Positions 1-11,700 of a DNA stretch of 64,000 bases are shown here, piece by piece. The translations under genes were made by a program, and so were the position numbers. Source of the stretch: Melanocharis versteri. Taxonomy: Eukaryota > Chordata > Aves > Passeriformes > Melanocharitidae. The notes under the pieces are model-generated. The model did no database searches. It saw only the letters and a list, made by a program, of their open reading frames with translations, and had not been told where the DNA came from. Position 1 is the stretch's first letter. Every line of letters starts with the position of its first letter. The stretch is from assembly GCA_013397845.1 (NCBI GenBank), contig VZTG01001997.1:1388212-1452211 (forward strand), written 5' to 3'.

Positions 1-3000
1 CTCATGTTTAAACAAAATGACTGGCAAAGCTCTAGAAGCTGTAGACACTGTCCTGACACTTTAATTTATCAGAGTAAAACTGCCAGGTTACTTTCCATCC
101 TTTCTACTCTACATATTTGAGAGAGAACATCTGTCTGGCAACAGTAATGGTTCCAAGTCAAGTATATGATTTCTTTTCTTCACAGAGAAAGACAGCTGAA
201 TGATACTCTAGTGTTAATTATCTTTCACTTGCAGCATTTCGCTTTAAATATGTACTTTTGCAAATAAAAATTTAGGAAAAACATGGCATGCATATTATTA
301 TTTTTTCATGGCACAATTTTGATTATTTATCATCTTTTGTTGTATATGTTTCATAGGATAAAAGGAGACAGTCTGTTCTGCCTTAGCAACACAGTACTCT
401 GATTACTCAATTTGGTTCTGGCAAGACAGGATGATACAAAACAAGCGAGGTGTCCATTTTTAAGCATGTTAAGACCCCAAAGGTCTGAAACGGCAGATAT
501 TATGGGCGTGCTTGGTGTCAGCACTGTGAGAGAGATGAGGCTTTCAAATGGCCTAAAATAATAGACAGTGGCCTATGAGGCAAACAAAAAAAAGGGAGGA
601 AAAAAAAGGGGCATTTCCACTGGTAGAGAGAAGACTGCAGATGCTCTGTAGAAGACAGAGGTGCTCTCCTGCCTGGAAGGACCAGGGAGATGAGATACAC
701 ATGGAGAAGCTGGGAAGTTGCCAGATCAACTTGAAGAAAGGCAGCAGCACCTTCCCAGCTACCAACACCCTGGAGGAGCTCTGCAAGGACTGACTTCCAG
801 CCTTTTGCTTTCCTTTGCAGATGCAGGATGTGTAATGGAAAAGCCAGGAGACAAAACTGCCCACTCCTGTGGTGGGCCATCTGAACAGAAGATTGAAAAA
901 GGCACTGGTGGGCCCTTTCTCTTGACATGGAATAGATACTACCCATGTCTGGCCAGGTCGTCTTTCTCATTTATAGCATAGCAGAGGCCTCAGTAGACTG
1001 TTTTTTATTATTATTTTTTTAAATAATCTTGGCTTAGAAAGAAATTGCTTAATTTAACAAAGCATGTTTACTAAAACGGAGCTGTGGAAACTTTAAAGAT
1101 GTGCATGACAGTGGGTTGTGTGTTTCTTCATGCATTCTCCAGCTCTCAAACACAGACCCTGCCAAGGCAAATAACTGCACGGTATTTATCATAGTTTTGT
1201 TACTATGTAGGAATATTTTTTTGTTACAATGCTTGCAAAGGTGAACTGTTTGTTAGCTCCTCCTCTCTTCTGTCTGCCAATAATATGGAAATCCAATTGC
1301 GGTCATGAAATATTGCTGACTTGGAGCTGCAAGTCCCAGGATCAAACCACATTAGGCAGCAGCATGGAGTTTCTCCCCTTCAAGAACCGGTTCTACTGCC
1401 ATGTGAAAGACCAACAGAGGGTTTTTGTCATATTGCACTACTCCTCTGAATGCATACCTATGGAATAACTCCCATTACTCCTGTCAAAGGAAGGCACAAG
1501 GCACAGAGAGAGTTTTGGGGGGTTTTTGACGGGTTTTTTGGGTTTTTTGTTTGGGTTTTTGTTGTTGTTTGGTTGGTTTTTTGTTGTTGTTTTTTTCTTT
1601 TTGGGTTTTGGTTTTTTGTTTGTTTGGTTTGGTTTGTTGGAGCTTTTAAATTTTTTTTTAAGTTTTCTTTTCTTTCTATTTTGGTCTATAAACCTATCCC
1701 TAATTACTCTGCCTAGTAGCTTCTGTATGTGTTACCCATCTGTCACAGTGTCTCCTCTGTGGCAAGATCTGCCAATGGGGCTTTGATGGCTGGTCCTCCT
1801 TTAGATGGTCATCCCGAGAGGGTGGGCTTAGCCCCCAGCTGAGCTGGAAAACAGAGGAAACAGATTCCAAATGTGACCAGTCCAGATCTCACTAGCACAT
1901 TTTGATCCCATTTCCTCCATTCCTCCTCTAGCACTGGATGTCTGTAGTTCCTGGAATGGCAGAAGAAGACAAAGCACAGGCTTTGACCATGCTACCAAGG
2001 GCCCAGCTATGCAGCCTGTAAATATTTCTTTGGTTTCCAGAGGCTTATCCCTATCTCCCCATACTGTATGGAGGGACATAGATAAATTGCGTAATCCTGA
2101 ACACTGGAGGCTCTCCTGATGTACAGAACTAGCAGGGACACGATGTGCTCTAAAGCACGGGGAAGCCTAGCCCAACTGCAGCAGGAAAATGCTCCTTTAC
2201 AGTGCACTCAGACATGGGAACAAGTCCCCATGGAAACTGGTGGAAGCACCTCTGAGTTATGCTGGAATGTATTTTTTCACACAATACTGCATCTGAAAGA
2301 ATCCTCTGCAGGCAAAAGTTGAATTAAGTCCTCTTCAAAGGTTTTTGTCCTTTTAAGAAAAAAAAAAGAGTGACTTTGTGGTATTTGTTGGGCTAAATTG
2401 TATTCTTTGTGTGTATTTACACACACATTCATATGCTCAGAGCCAGCACCCAAATGACAAATGTGAGAATTATTATTCTTCTTAAAATGTGTGTGTGTCT
2501 ATGTGTTTTTTATTTGGTAGTACGTAGTAGTACTGCTAATGGTACTGTGGCTAAAAATCTTCCTTTAGAAATTTATAACGTAATGTAAAGCACAATTCAT
2601 CCCTGATCTAATTAATGCCTACACAATGTTTTAGTTGAATGTTTTCAAAATAATTTGGGCGGAAAAAGAATTGGTCTAATTTAAGTGACAAGATGACATG
2701 ATTTTTTCCCAATCAGTTTTTGCTTTGAAGTACAACCAACAAATTACATTCTGAAGCAAGACAAACTTTTATTACAGAACAAACTGACTTTTTGATTACA
2801 AGTACTAAAAGAAATAACAAGCCAGATATTTTCCTTGAAAAATGTTCTGCTTAATATAGACTTTGAGTGTGCAATCCTAACTCATCTGGAGTCAAAAGGG
2901 ATCTTACTAGTATGGTATGAAGGTGCAAGAGAGAGCCCAGTGCTGTACTGGCAGGACTTCACTGCAAAAAGCTATTGGCTGCTGTTTACATTTCTGACAT

Positions 3001-4150
3001 TCTCTGAGTAAGTGTTGTCACAACAGACAAGCAATTATAGACAATAATGTCAGTAATTTGTGGGTTAAGAACTCCTTAAGGATGTATTGGCACAACCAGA
3101 CAGTAGCTGCTTTTAGCTTGCAACTGTTCACTCTTAGCTGTGCCAGTGCAGCTGTAACTTTCAAGAAGAAATTGTGCTCCCTCTGAGGCAGCAAACAATG
3201 GCAGGGGTTAAACTTCTCTAGGCCCTCCCTGCCTCTCTTACAGCTCTCATCCAGGCAGCTCAACCTCAAAGGGCCATTTTTTAATAGGTACATCTATTTA
3301 TGCACATGCATAAAATGGAAATATTGGCCATTATGGCGAAGTAATGCTGTGCTAGGCACTTGCCAACAAAGCCAGAAAAATCAGATTTTAAGACTCCAGT
3401 ACAATAAATACACCTGTGAGGAACCTCAGCTGAAGTCCAAGCCCCAGCACACCATTGTGGAGGGCACAGGACCTGTGCTGAGTCTCTGACTCACCCCTTG
3501 GGACACCCGTGGCGCAGGACACACTCCATATTAGCTTATGCAAAATATGTAGTGTGTGTGAAACGTGCCCTGCTGAGGAAATTATTTCATTATTTTGAGG
3601 ATCAACAAAAAAGATTCAAATGTAGTTTGCTCTTTTTTTAAGAAATTGAAAAATACCATCTCAAAACATGTACAGAAATGATGTGTACTTTCAGGGACAA
3701 ATTAAATACAAACACACTTTGTTTGTCCTTTGTGCTACTCTTCTTGTGGTTTTATTTCAATACAAACCATTCAGAAAATTAGAATGGGTTTAGGAAAATG
3801 ACTTGTGATGAGGGGAAATTTATCTTAAGTAAGGCTGTATGTGCGTAAAGTAGTAGGTGGGCTAGAGGGGTTTAGGGAAAAAAAGAAATGTTTTTCTCTT
3901 ATCAAGTCAATTTTTTATTTTATGGGGGAAATTTTCACAGGAATTCCTTGAAAGGTTTTAACTATAAAGCTAGAAAGAATATTGATTGGGTACCGTTAAC
4001 CTCGTTCTTCCACAGGCAGATTTGCCTTTAAACATGAAGTATGTCATGTGCCTGCCTGTCAACACCAGTTGTACAACTCCAGAGGACACAGGTCAATTTT
4101 GCTGCTTGTGCTTACTAATGCAGCATCTTTTCATGAAAATGTTGCAAAAT
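1..4150. other. Upstream intergenic region
   Basis: AT-rich non-coding DNA upstream of the ITPRID2 promoter. No open frame here looks like a conserved protein, and no splice-flanked coding segment was recognised on either strand. It holds a T/G-rich low-complexity tract (1517-1640) and a short perfect hairpin of TG/CA repeats (2408-2425: eight-base arms, two-base loop), followed by a short TG run near 2488-2498. In human I recall NEUROD1 and CERKL on this side of ITPRID2. No bHLH-coding sequence is visible, so NEUROD1 is not in this stretch. Confidence 0.7.
1517..1640. repeat. T/G-rich low-complexity tract
   Basis: About 120 bases made almost only of T and G, with G runs of three to six separated by T runs. 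The first part (1517-1560) has four G runs, so it could form a long-loop G-quadruplex on the + strand. The complementary strand reads as an A/C-rich tract. No unit is repeated exactly, so this is low-complexity sequence and not a true microsatellite. Confidence 0.75.
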
Positions 4151-4159
4151 ACCTTTTTC

Positions 4160-4915
4160 AAAAGCCTGTTTCTCCCAGGCCCACGGCTGCAGGGGAGCTC
4201 GCTGGGCATGCAGGGTTCATCCAGCAGTGGCGGGGATGCGCCAGCGTGGCCCCGCGCAGGATGGCAGTGCCCTGCTCGCCAGGGCGGGCACCAGCTGGCC
4301 CACCATGCCCCCAGTGACTGAGCGGGCCCCGGCCGCTGCCAGCAGAGGCAGCCAGGCTGGGCACGGGCACGGCCCCGGGACGGGGCTCTGGCTGCAGCGG
4401 CTTTGCCCGGCACATCAGGCAGGAGACAGTGCTTAAGAAATGGCACTCGGTCCCCGACAGTGAAAGCAGCCTTTTGTGCGGCACCTCCTTCCCAGATACG
4501 GGGACTCGTCCGTCTTTTGATGGGTTTTCAGTTGATTCTGGCGGTTTAAGTACACCCTGAAGGAGATGATGAAGGCTTCAAACGCACCGAAGATTTTAAG
4601 AGGCCGGGTTTGGTGCTTCTGGTGTCCCTGCAGCTCCCAGCCTGTGCCCGAGCAGAGGCTGATCTAATTTCACAGCCCTGGAAGCGAGGCAGAAGGCTGT
4701 GTGTACCCGGTACACACCCTGTATCTTTACTTTGTGCCTTCGCTCCCCTCCTCACTCCCGTTCCCCCTGGATAAAACCCTGCAAAGTCTCTCTTCGCTGC
4801 TCTGCATCTTGTTTAGTTTGGAAACATCCTTTACGGGCCCAGGCCACGGGCGGCCCTTCCGAGCCCGGCCAGGCCCGAGGGGTCGCGCTGCCGCAGCGCC
4901 AGCGGGCCGGACCCC
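4160..4915 (+). promoter_or_regulatory. CpG-rich segment, probable ITPRID2 promoter (left part)
   Basis: Base composition shifts sharply to GC here. CpG is frequent at 4190-4390 and densest at 4840-4915, just before the assembly gap. Together with a donor-like site at the right edge of the gap, this fits a CpG-island promoter whose core and first exon fall within or beside the unsequenced bases. No TATA box was seen. Open frames in this stretch overlap in several phases on both strands, as expected of GC-rich non-coding DNA. The transcription start cannot be placed. Confidence 0.65.
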
Positions 4916-5744
4916 NNNNNNNNNNNNNNNNNNNNNNNNNNNNNNNNNNNNNNNNNNNNNNNNNNNNNNNNNNNNNNNNNNNNNNNNNNNNNNNNNNNNN
5001 NNNNNNNNNNNNNNNNNNNNNNNNNNNNNNNNNNNNNNNNNNNNNNNNNNNNNNNNNNNNNNNNNNNNNNNNNNNNNNNNNNNNNNNNNNNNNNNNNNNN
5101 NNNNNNNNNNNNNNNNNNNNNNNNNNNNNNNNNNNNNNNNNNNNNNNNNNNNNNNNNNNNNNNNNNNNNNNNNNNNNNNNNNNNNNNNNNNNNNNNNNNN
5201 NNNNNNNNNNNNNNNNNNNNNNNNNNNNNNNNNNNNNNNNNNNNNNNNNNNNNNNNNNNNNNNNNNNNNNNNNNNNNNNNNNNNNNNNNNNNNNNNNNNN
5301 NNNNNNNNNNNNNNNNNNNNNNNNNNNNNNNNNNNNNNNNNNNNNNNNNNNNNNNNNNNNNNNNNNNNNNNNNNNNNNNNNNNNNNNNNNNNNNNNNNNN
5401 NNNNNNNNNNNNNNNNNNNNNNNNNNNNNNNNNNNNNNNNNNNNNNNNNNNNNNNNNNNNNNNNNNNNNNNNNNNNNNNNNNNNNNNNNNNNNNNNNNNN
5501 NNNNNNNNNNNNNNNNNNNNNNNNNNNNNNNNNNNNNNNNNNNNNNNNNNNNNNNNNNNNNNNNNNNNNNNNNNNNNNNNNNNNNNNNNNNNNNNNNNNN
5601 NNNNNNNNNNNNNNNNNNNNNNNNNNNNNNNNNNNNNNNNNNNNNNNNNNNNNNNNNNNNNNNNNNNNNNNNNNNNNNNNNNNNNNNNNNNNNNNNNNNN
5701 NNNNNNNNNNNNNNNNNNNNNNNNNNNNNNNNNNNNNNNNNNNN
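4916..5744. other. Assembly gap (829 N)
   Basis: Unresolved bases inside the CpG-rich segment, a common failure for very GC-rich avian first exons. Long apparent reading frames across this region are artefacts of translating N. The first exon of ITPRID2 is inferred to lie here. Confidence 0.98.
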
Positions 5745-8700
5745 GGTAAGGAAGGCAGCATTACTTCGGAAGCTGCAGTGGCTCTCACCGAGAGGCTCCA
5801 GTTTAAAGCTTCCACCGTTTCCTTGCCTGGTTTTTGGTGCAGATTTAAAGAAACGGTGCTTCCGCGGCATGGCCTCTGTGCTTACGGGCCTTCAGGAGTG
5901 ATGGCACAGTTTAGACTAACTTGATTTATCTGAGTCTCTTGATGTTCTCTGTCCTGAACTTGAGGCATGGTGTATGTATTCTGTGTTTCTGTTACTGTTG
6001 CAAAATAATCTTTGGTGTTTGGAACAGGTATTGATGGCATTACTTTTTCTTCATCCTCAGTCACATAAAAGCACAAATGCTACATCAGTAGCAGCTGCTT
6101 TTGTCCTGTCCTGTCTTTCTCTCCATTCAGTCATAACAGCACTTGGAGGCAGACTTGATGGGGAGAAGCTAACAGTTAGCATTCCAGTAGCTAACAATGA
6201 CATTTCAGGACCTCTGCTATTTGATATTTCTGGTTTCTTTCCCTTTTAAGAGCAGCTACATTGAGGCGAGAATTCACCACTGAGATTAGCTGTGCCTTTG
6301 TGATCTCTTTATCCAGTAAGCAGCTGACTGAGCTTACTCTGTAACTGAAGTGTGGGTTGTTTAATAGCTACAGGATCCTCCATACAGTTTTCTACAGATC
6401 TTTACAGGCTGTGCCTTGGATAGGGTGTTGGCAGCTACAGGCTTGAAATCGTACTAATCCCTAAAATGTAATGTTCAGACCTGACAAACCGTTCTTCCAA
6501 AATGCCAGAATGGGAGAAGATTTTTTTGACTTTACCTTAAATCTAGTGTCCTGTTGGTCTACCAAACGTTATCCTTAAAAATCTGTATTACAAATTCAGT
6601 GCTTTCTTAGAAGTATTTTTTGAGTGGGGAGGGCAAAAAATGTGAGGACTGGAGGGGGAAGAGGCCATTGGGGGAGATATTCTTCCTACTACGTCTAAAT
6701 CTTCAGGATTTTTGTCTAGAACCTTCCCTGGCCCTGTGGTCCTTGACATTTCCGTACAGAATTTAAGGAATAGCACAAAGGTGCAAACAGACAACATGAA
6801 CATCTAATAGATGGCCAAAAATCTTGAGTAGTAACGCAAAGCTTGCAGTTTCATACCCGTGCTTTGGTAACTATCTGTTGTTAAAACTGGCGCCACACAT
6901 TTCTGTGGAATGTGTTTGCATCTCTGGCGGTTGATTCCCAAAATATGGGAATCTTGTTTTATAAATAACAAATGAGGCGCAAGTTAACTCTTTTGCTAAT
7001 ACAGAAACAGAAATTTATGTAATGCATGTTTGTGAAACCTGTTGTGCTTCTTCCACAGGAGCCTTTTAAAGTACAGCTACTTACTATTGTAAATCTTTTC
7101 AGAGGAGTCTTGTGTTCTCCTCAGGGAGATTTTTTTAAAAAAGATTTCCTAAGCAATGCTATGTAGACAGGAGTTAGCCTCTGCTCTATGGCGTGCAGGG
7201 TGCCAGCATGTACAGTTCATGTCTGGGAGGTGCAATCCCAGCGGCCTGTGAAGGGCTGCACAGTTCCCTGTGTTTTAAACTGCTGAGTAGTTTAATTTTT
7301 TGTGCCTAATATGTGTGCAAGCAGTTGCTAGCATGTGTGGTAAAGTGATAATTCAGTTTGCAGTGTTATAAGTGATTGTATGTATAGGAACCTAGAACTG
7401 ATTGTCTCTTGATAACAATGTACATAGGGAAAGAGGACAGAATAGCCCTGCAGATACTACAGTGCTTTGTTTAAAAATAACAGCTGTGAAATTTACAATT
7501 TGTAAATTGTTCTCCCTGAAATTTCTTATTTGTTTAATAACCCTGGTTTTGCTGTCGAGCTTTGATTGCTAAAGAGTGTGGGCATGCACAAACTGAGCTT
7601 CTATTTCTGGTTCATGGCACAACCTTATTCTTACAAGTTAGCTCCATAGCAAGTTACCATGTAGCCATTACTACAAATGAAGATTCAGTTACTGAATACA
7701 GTATTTTCTCTGTTACATATTTTCTAAAAGCAGTCCTTCACATTTTGTCTGAGTTTCTTTACGTGTTTGTGAAATCAGAAGTAAATTGCCACTTTCAAAA
7801 TCTCGTTTTCTGGTTTGAGTTGGCAGCAGCACAAGAAACCTTAATATCAACCCACTGCATAAATAATTCTGCTTATAAGGTTTATTCCTTTGTTTGTTTC
7901 TAAAGACATCAATAGTGTTCTAATATGGATAAAAATAATTACTAGCTGTCCTTTGATACTTATGTTAGTGATTTGGGGCTTTTGTTACTTGGCATCTCTG
8001 TTTCACATCTGCTTTAGAGGAGAGGAGGGTTCCTAATATCCCCCCCATGTTGTGTACCTTGGTAGACACACATTTTGTTGTTTTGTGTTTTTTGTAAAGA
8101 AACTACTAACAGAAAACCCCCAAAAGCAAAAAAAGGAAGTATTTATCATACTGTGATAAGAATTATGGGGGCATAAAAATATTCAGATGTTACTCAAAGT
8201 CCCTGGTTCATTCATGTTTTGGGAATCTCATGCCTTTGAGAAAGGCCTCTTTTGCTCTCTCCCCAGTACTTTGAAAAGGCATTTTGAAGTAATAAGAAAG
8301 CTCATAAAAGTTGAAACACAAGTGTTTGTATTATCCTGATAGATAAAAAGAAATTTTTGTCAACTATTACGATGACGTGTATTATTTTGATTGAATATAT
8401 TTAAACTCTGCCAGTAATACAGGGGATGTGGGAGGTATCTAGGAGCCATCTCCTGTAGATATGCAGGAAGTGAGTTCTTGAGATGCCTCAGAAAGAAGAG
8501 ATTTTTTGCTTCAAGTTTAAAATAAACATGGCTTCTGCCCAGTTAAGGTTTTAAAAGTTGAGGTTTAAACACTTCCACGGCACAGTGCAAAACCCTTGTC
8601 CTGTTCCGAAAGACCAGCCGACCACAACTGGTAGCTGAACAAACAAAGCTCTGGGATGAGAGGGAGCCTTGGGGCTGCCTGTGGCAGGGAGACCTCATCC

Positions 8701-11700
8701 TGAGGGCACAGAGAGTGGAAGGGTCCCCCAGCCCTAACATTCCTGAGTGCACAGGGCTGCTCTGAGACAGAACCGTGGGCCTCGCTGGTGGGAAACAGCG
8801 TGGGGCAGAAAGGCAGAGCTATCCATGCTGTTGTCCGAAAGGATTTTTTGTGCGATACTTGTCCGTTGTTTAAACTCCTGTTTTGTCTGGTTCTTAAGAG
8901 CAAGTTCTTCAAAGGCAGAGGGTCTATGGCAGCTGTGTGCAGCAGTGTGGGTAGGGCAGCAAGGGGTGGTTGACAAGGATGCTTTTCTGGTAGCTGCTAA
9001 TGTGCTGTAATGGTGACAGACTTAATTTCTAGAGGAAAACACCAGCTTTGGTGGATGCTTTTACTGCTTTCTGCCAGCCACTGCATGCAGCACTGACCTT
9101 GGCTGTCAAAGTCAATGCCAGCAAGTTTCTGCATCGAGAACATAGAGGCATGGGAGTAGCCACCAGGGAAGAAGAGGGAGAAAGTTGGGAGCACACCCAT
9201 CAGAACCAGGGAGTAAACAACCAGCATAGTTCTTACCTCAGAACATAAGGCTTCTTGTAGCATGACAGGCTTAGACAATATATCCTAAGTTTTTTCAGAC
9301 TCTGACTGGACAGACACACAGAAATACGAGAGATCTGAGCCTCGGTAGGGTTTGTCCTGTCACCTGGAACATGGTTATGCACCTGGATGCTCTGGCTGTT
9401 TGCCCGGGAGTCCCACCACGGTGGGGCTTGGCTTTGCTTTGCAGAAGGCGTGTTGAAGTGAGCTTGCTCTGTATCAGCAGGCTGCATCTGGAGAGAGCGA
9501 GCTCTTTTCAGAGGGGAAAGAAAAATAAGGTTGTGAAGTGTAAGGTCTGTTAGAAAGCAGATGCAAACTTGCCTTGCTTAATTTGGCTATGGCACCAAAA
9601 TAAATACTGTATCAGAGCACTGTTTACTTTCAGGTCTTCGGGCAGGTTTATGTGTTTGTCTAATTAGAAATCCAAATGAAACATACATAATGTAGGCACA
9701 TAAATCATCTGCTTTCCCCTTCTTTATGAGTATTCTATTTCTGAATTTGTTTTGAGCTTTGGAAGTTAATGCTGTGCTACTTAGAAGTGACAAGACTTTG
9801 GTTAAACATGTCTGAGAGACAAGACGTGGTAACACCTAGCTAGAGTCAACAAATACAGTGTGAACCCAGAGTGGGACTGGACCTGTTATTTGTGAGGCTT
9901 CTGCTGCTCCTTTTGAGCACCATGAGGTTCAACAAATCCCCTGCCCTTCAGGCAACAGCAATGGGAGGGATCATCTGAAAAAAGAACTAATGTGATGAGT
10001 CTATAAAGCATCAGAACTGGCAAGTGACAGCAAACATAGCTGTCACGATTTTTATCTTGATTCTTCCTGATCATCAAATACACGTTTTCACCCCTCTCTC
10101 CAAGATGTTTTAAATGTGTAGAAAAATGGCCACAGTTCTTGCTGCATAAACGAGATTGAATTAATCCATTCAAAAATTCATGCTTGTTTTTTCTGGGTGT
10201 TTTGCTGAGAAGTCCACTATTTTGCTCAGCAGGGGCTGCTGCCCCTGAAGGTGTTTGAGCTTTGCAGTTACTATGTTTTGTTGTTTTTCTCTGCAAGGTG
10301 TAGTTATTTAGCGGGCTGGGGGTTGTTTAGGAAGTTACTGCCAGTCAGATGTTTGTGCTTTCTGGGGGCGGAGGGAGGGAAGGAGGGAGGGAGGGACAAC
10401 TCTGCTATCACAAGCTTGTTACATGCTGTAAGGAAGGACATGAAGCAGCAAGTTTTTTAAGTAGTGTTAATCTCTTCTGTGGTTTCAGAACGCCTTTGGG
10501 AGCCTCCCTGGATGAGCAAAGCAATCCTCTGTTGAAGGGTAAGGAAGGGCTTTACCTACTGAAATCTCTTTTGCTGGAAACTGTGTTTTCAAGGAAATTC
10601 ATGTGAGACCTGGTCTCTTTAGTAGCTGTACAAACCACAGCCGGATCAGTGTTGCAGTTATTCTCACAGCGGAGCAATTGTGCCCGAGAAACTGGAGAAG
10701 GGGGAAAACAACCTGAATAAGTCTTTCTGGAGATCTTAGTAAGCTCTAGAAAAACTCCCAAATGTACAAAACAGGGAGGTGATTTTGTCTCCAAACTGGT
10801 GAGCATTAGGCAGTCTCTGCCTCTAATAACTGTGGTTGCCACACCTGAAAATTTTACTATCCGAGCAGGTCCGAATACTAAAGTTCAAAGTACAGTGGGA
10901 ATGTGCAGGTAGTGACAGGGTGAAGAAGAATTACTTGCTGTGCCTGGAGTCTTCACTTCAGCTCCTAATCTGGTACAGGGAGGTGAGAGGGGGATGCCCC
11001 AGTTGGACTCAGACTCTGTGTTCCCCTGTTAAGGTGTCTGGAGGATAGAAAATGCAGCAGCAGAAGGCGCAGATGTGCTGAGTGGTACCTCCAGGTTCCC
11101 ACTTGAAGTTAATTTGCTTGCACGCTGATTCAGGGGTGTTTCTGAGTGCAAAACTAAAGCAGCGTTGTAGTTGTTCTCTTTCAGAATAATTCTGCTGTGT
11201 TCTGAAATGTAACTTCTTGCTTCTTAGTGCATTTTAACTGCATGAGTAATGCAGGGATTGTAAATAAAGTCTGGTTATTTCTTGTATCAAATGGAGTGTC
11301 TTGCTAATATCTTTAGGTAAGCTGCTGGAAGGAAAACATTGGAGCATTGTAGTTGTTGAACTGCTAACTGTATGTTTTCAGGCATGCTGATGAGAAATGG
11401 AGGAAGTTTTGAAGATGACTTATCCCTGGGAGCCGAAGGTGGGTGTGGCAGATTATGACTCTTTTTCTACCAAAAAAAATTATGCTCAGTCATCTGATTT
11501 TTATTTTGAAGGACAGCATTGGCTAGAAAATCAGGATGAAGCACACAAAAAGTGCAGGAAGATTTTCTTTTTGAAGTTATTTAGACTATTGCTAGAGTTA
11601 AACACGCTGGGTCTCTGACCCAAAGGTCAGAGGCAGCCTTGAATTTGCTTCTGCCTTCTCATTTTAATACCCACGATGACAGGACAGCCTGGAGCACTTA

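Noticed and set aside
1..4150. NEUROD1 or CERKL, the expected upstream neighbours
   Set aside because: No bHLH or kinase-like coding segment was found on either strand; these genes must lie outside the window.
4699..5924. Open frames of 360-407 codons on both strands
   Set aside because: They exist only because the run of N is translated as open sequence. The real bases on both sides give no family match in these frames.
8997..9278. 93-codon minus-strand frame with a hydrophobic N-terminal part
   Set aside because: It overlaps other open frames on the opposite strand and matches nothing known. The hydrophobic stretch is broken by Pro and Gly, so it is weaker than the frame at 60278.
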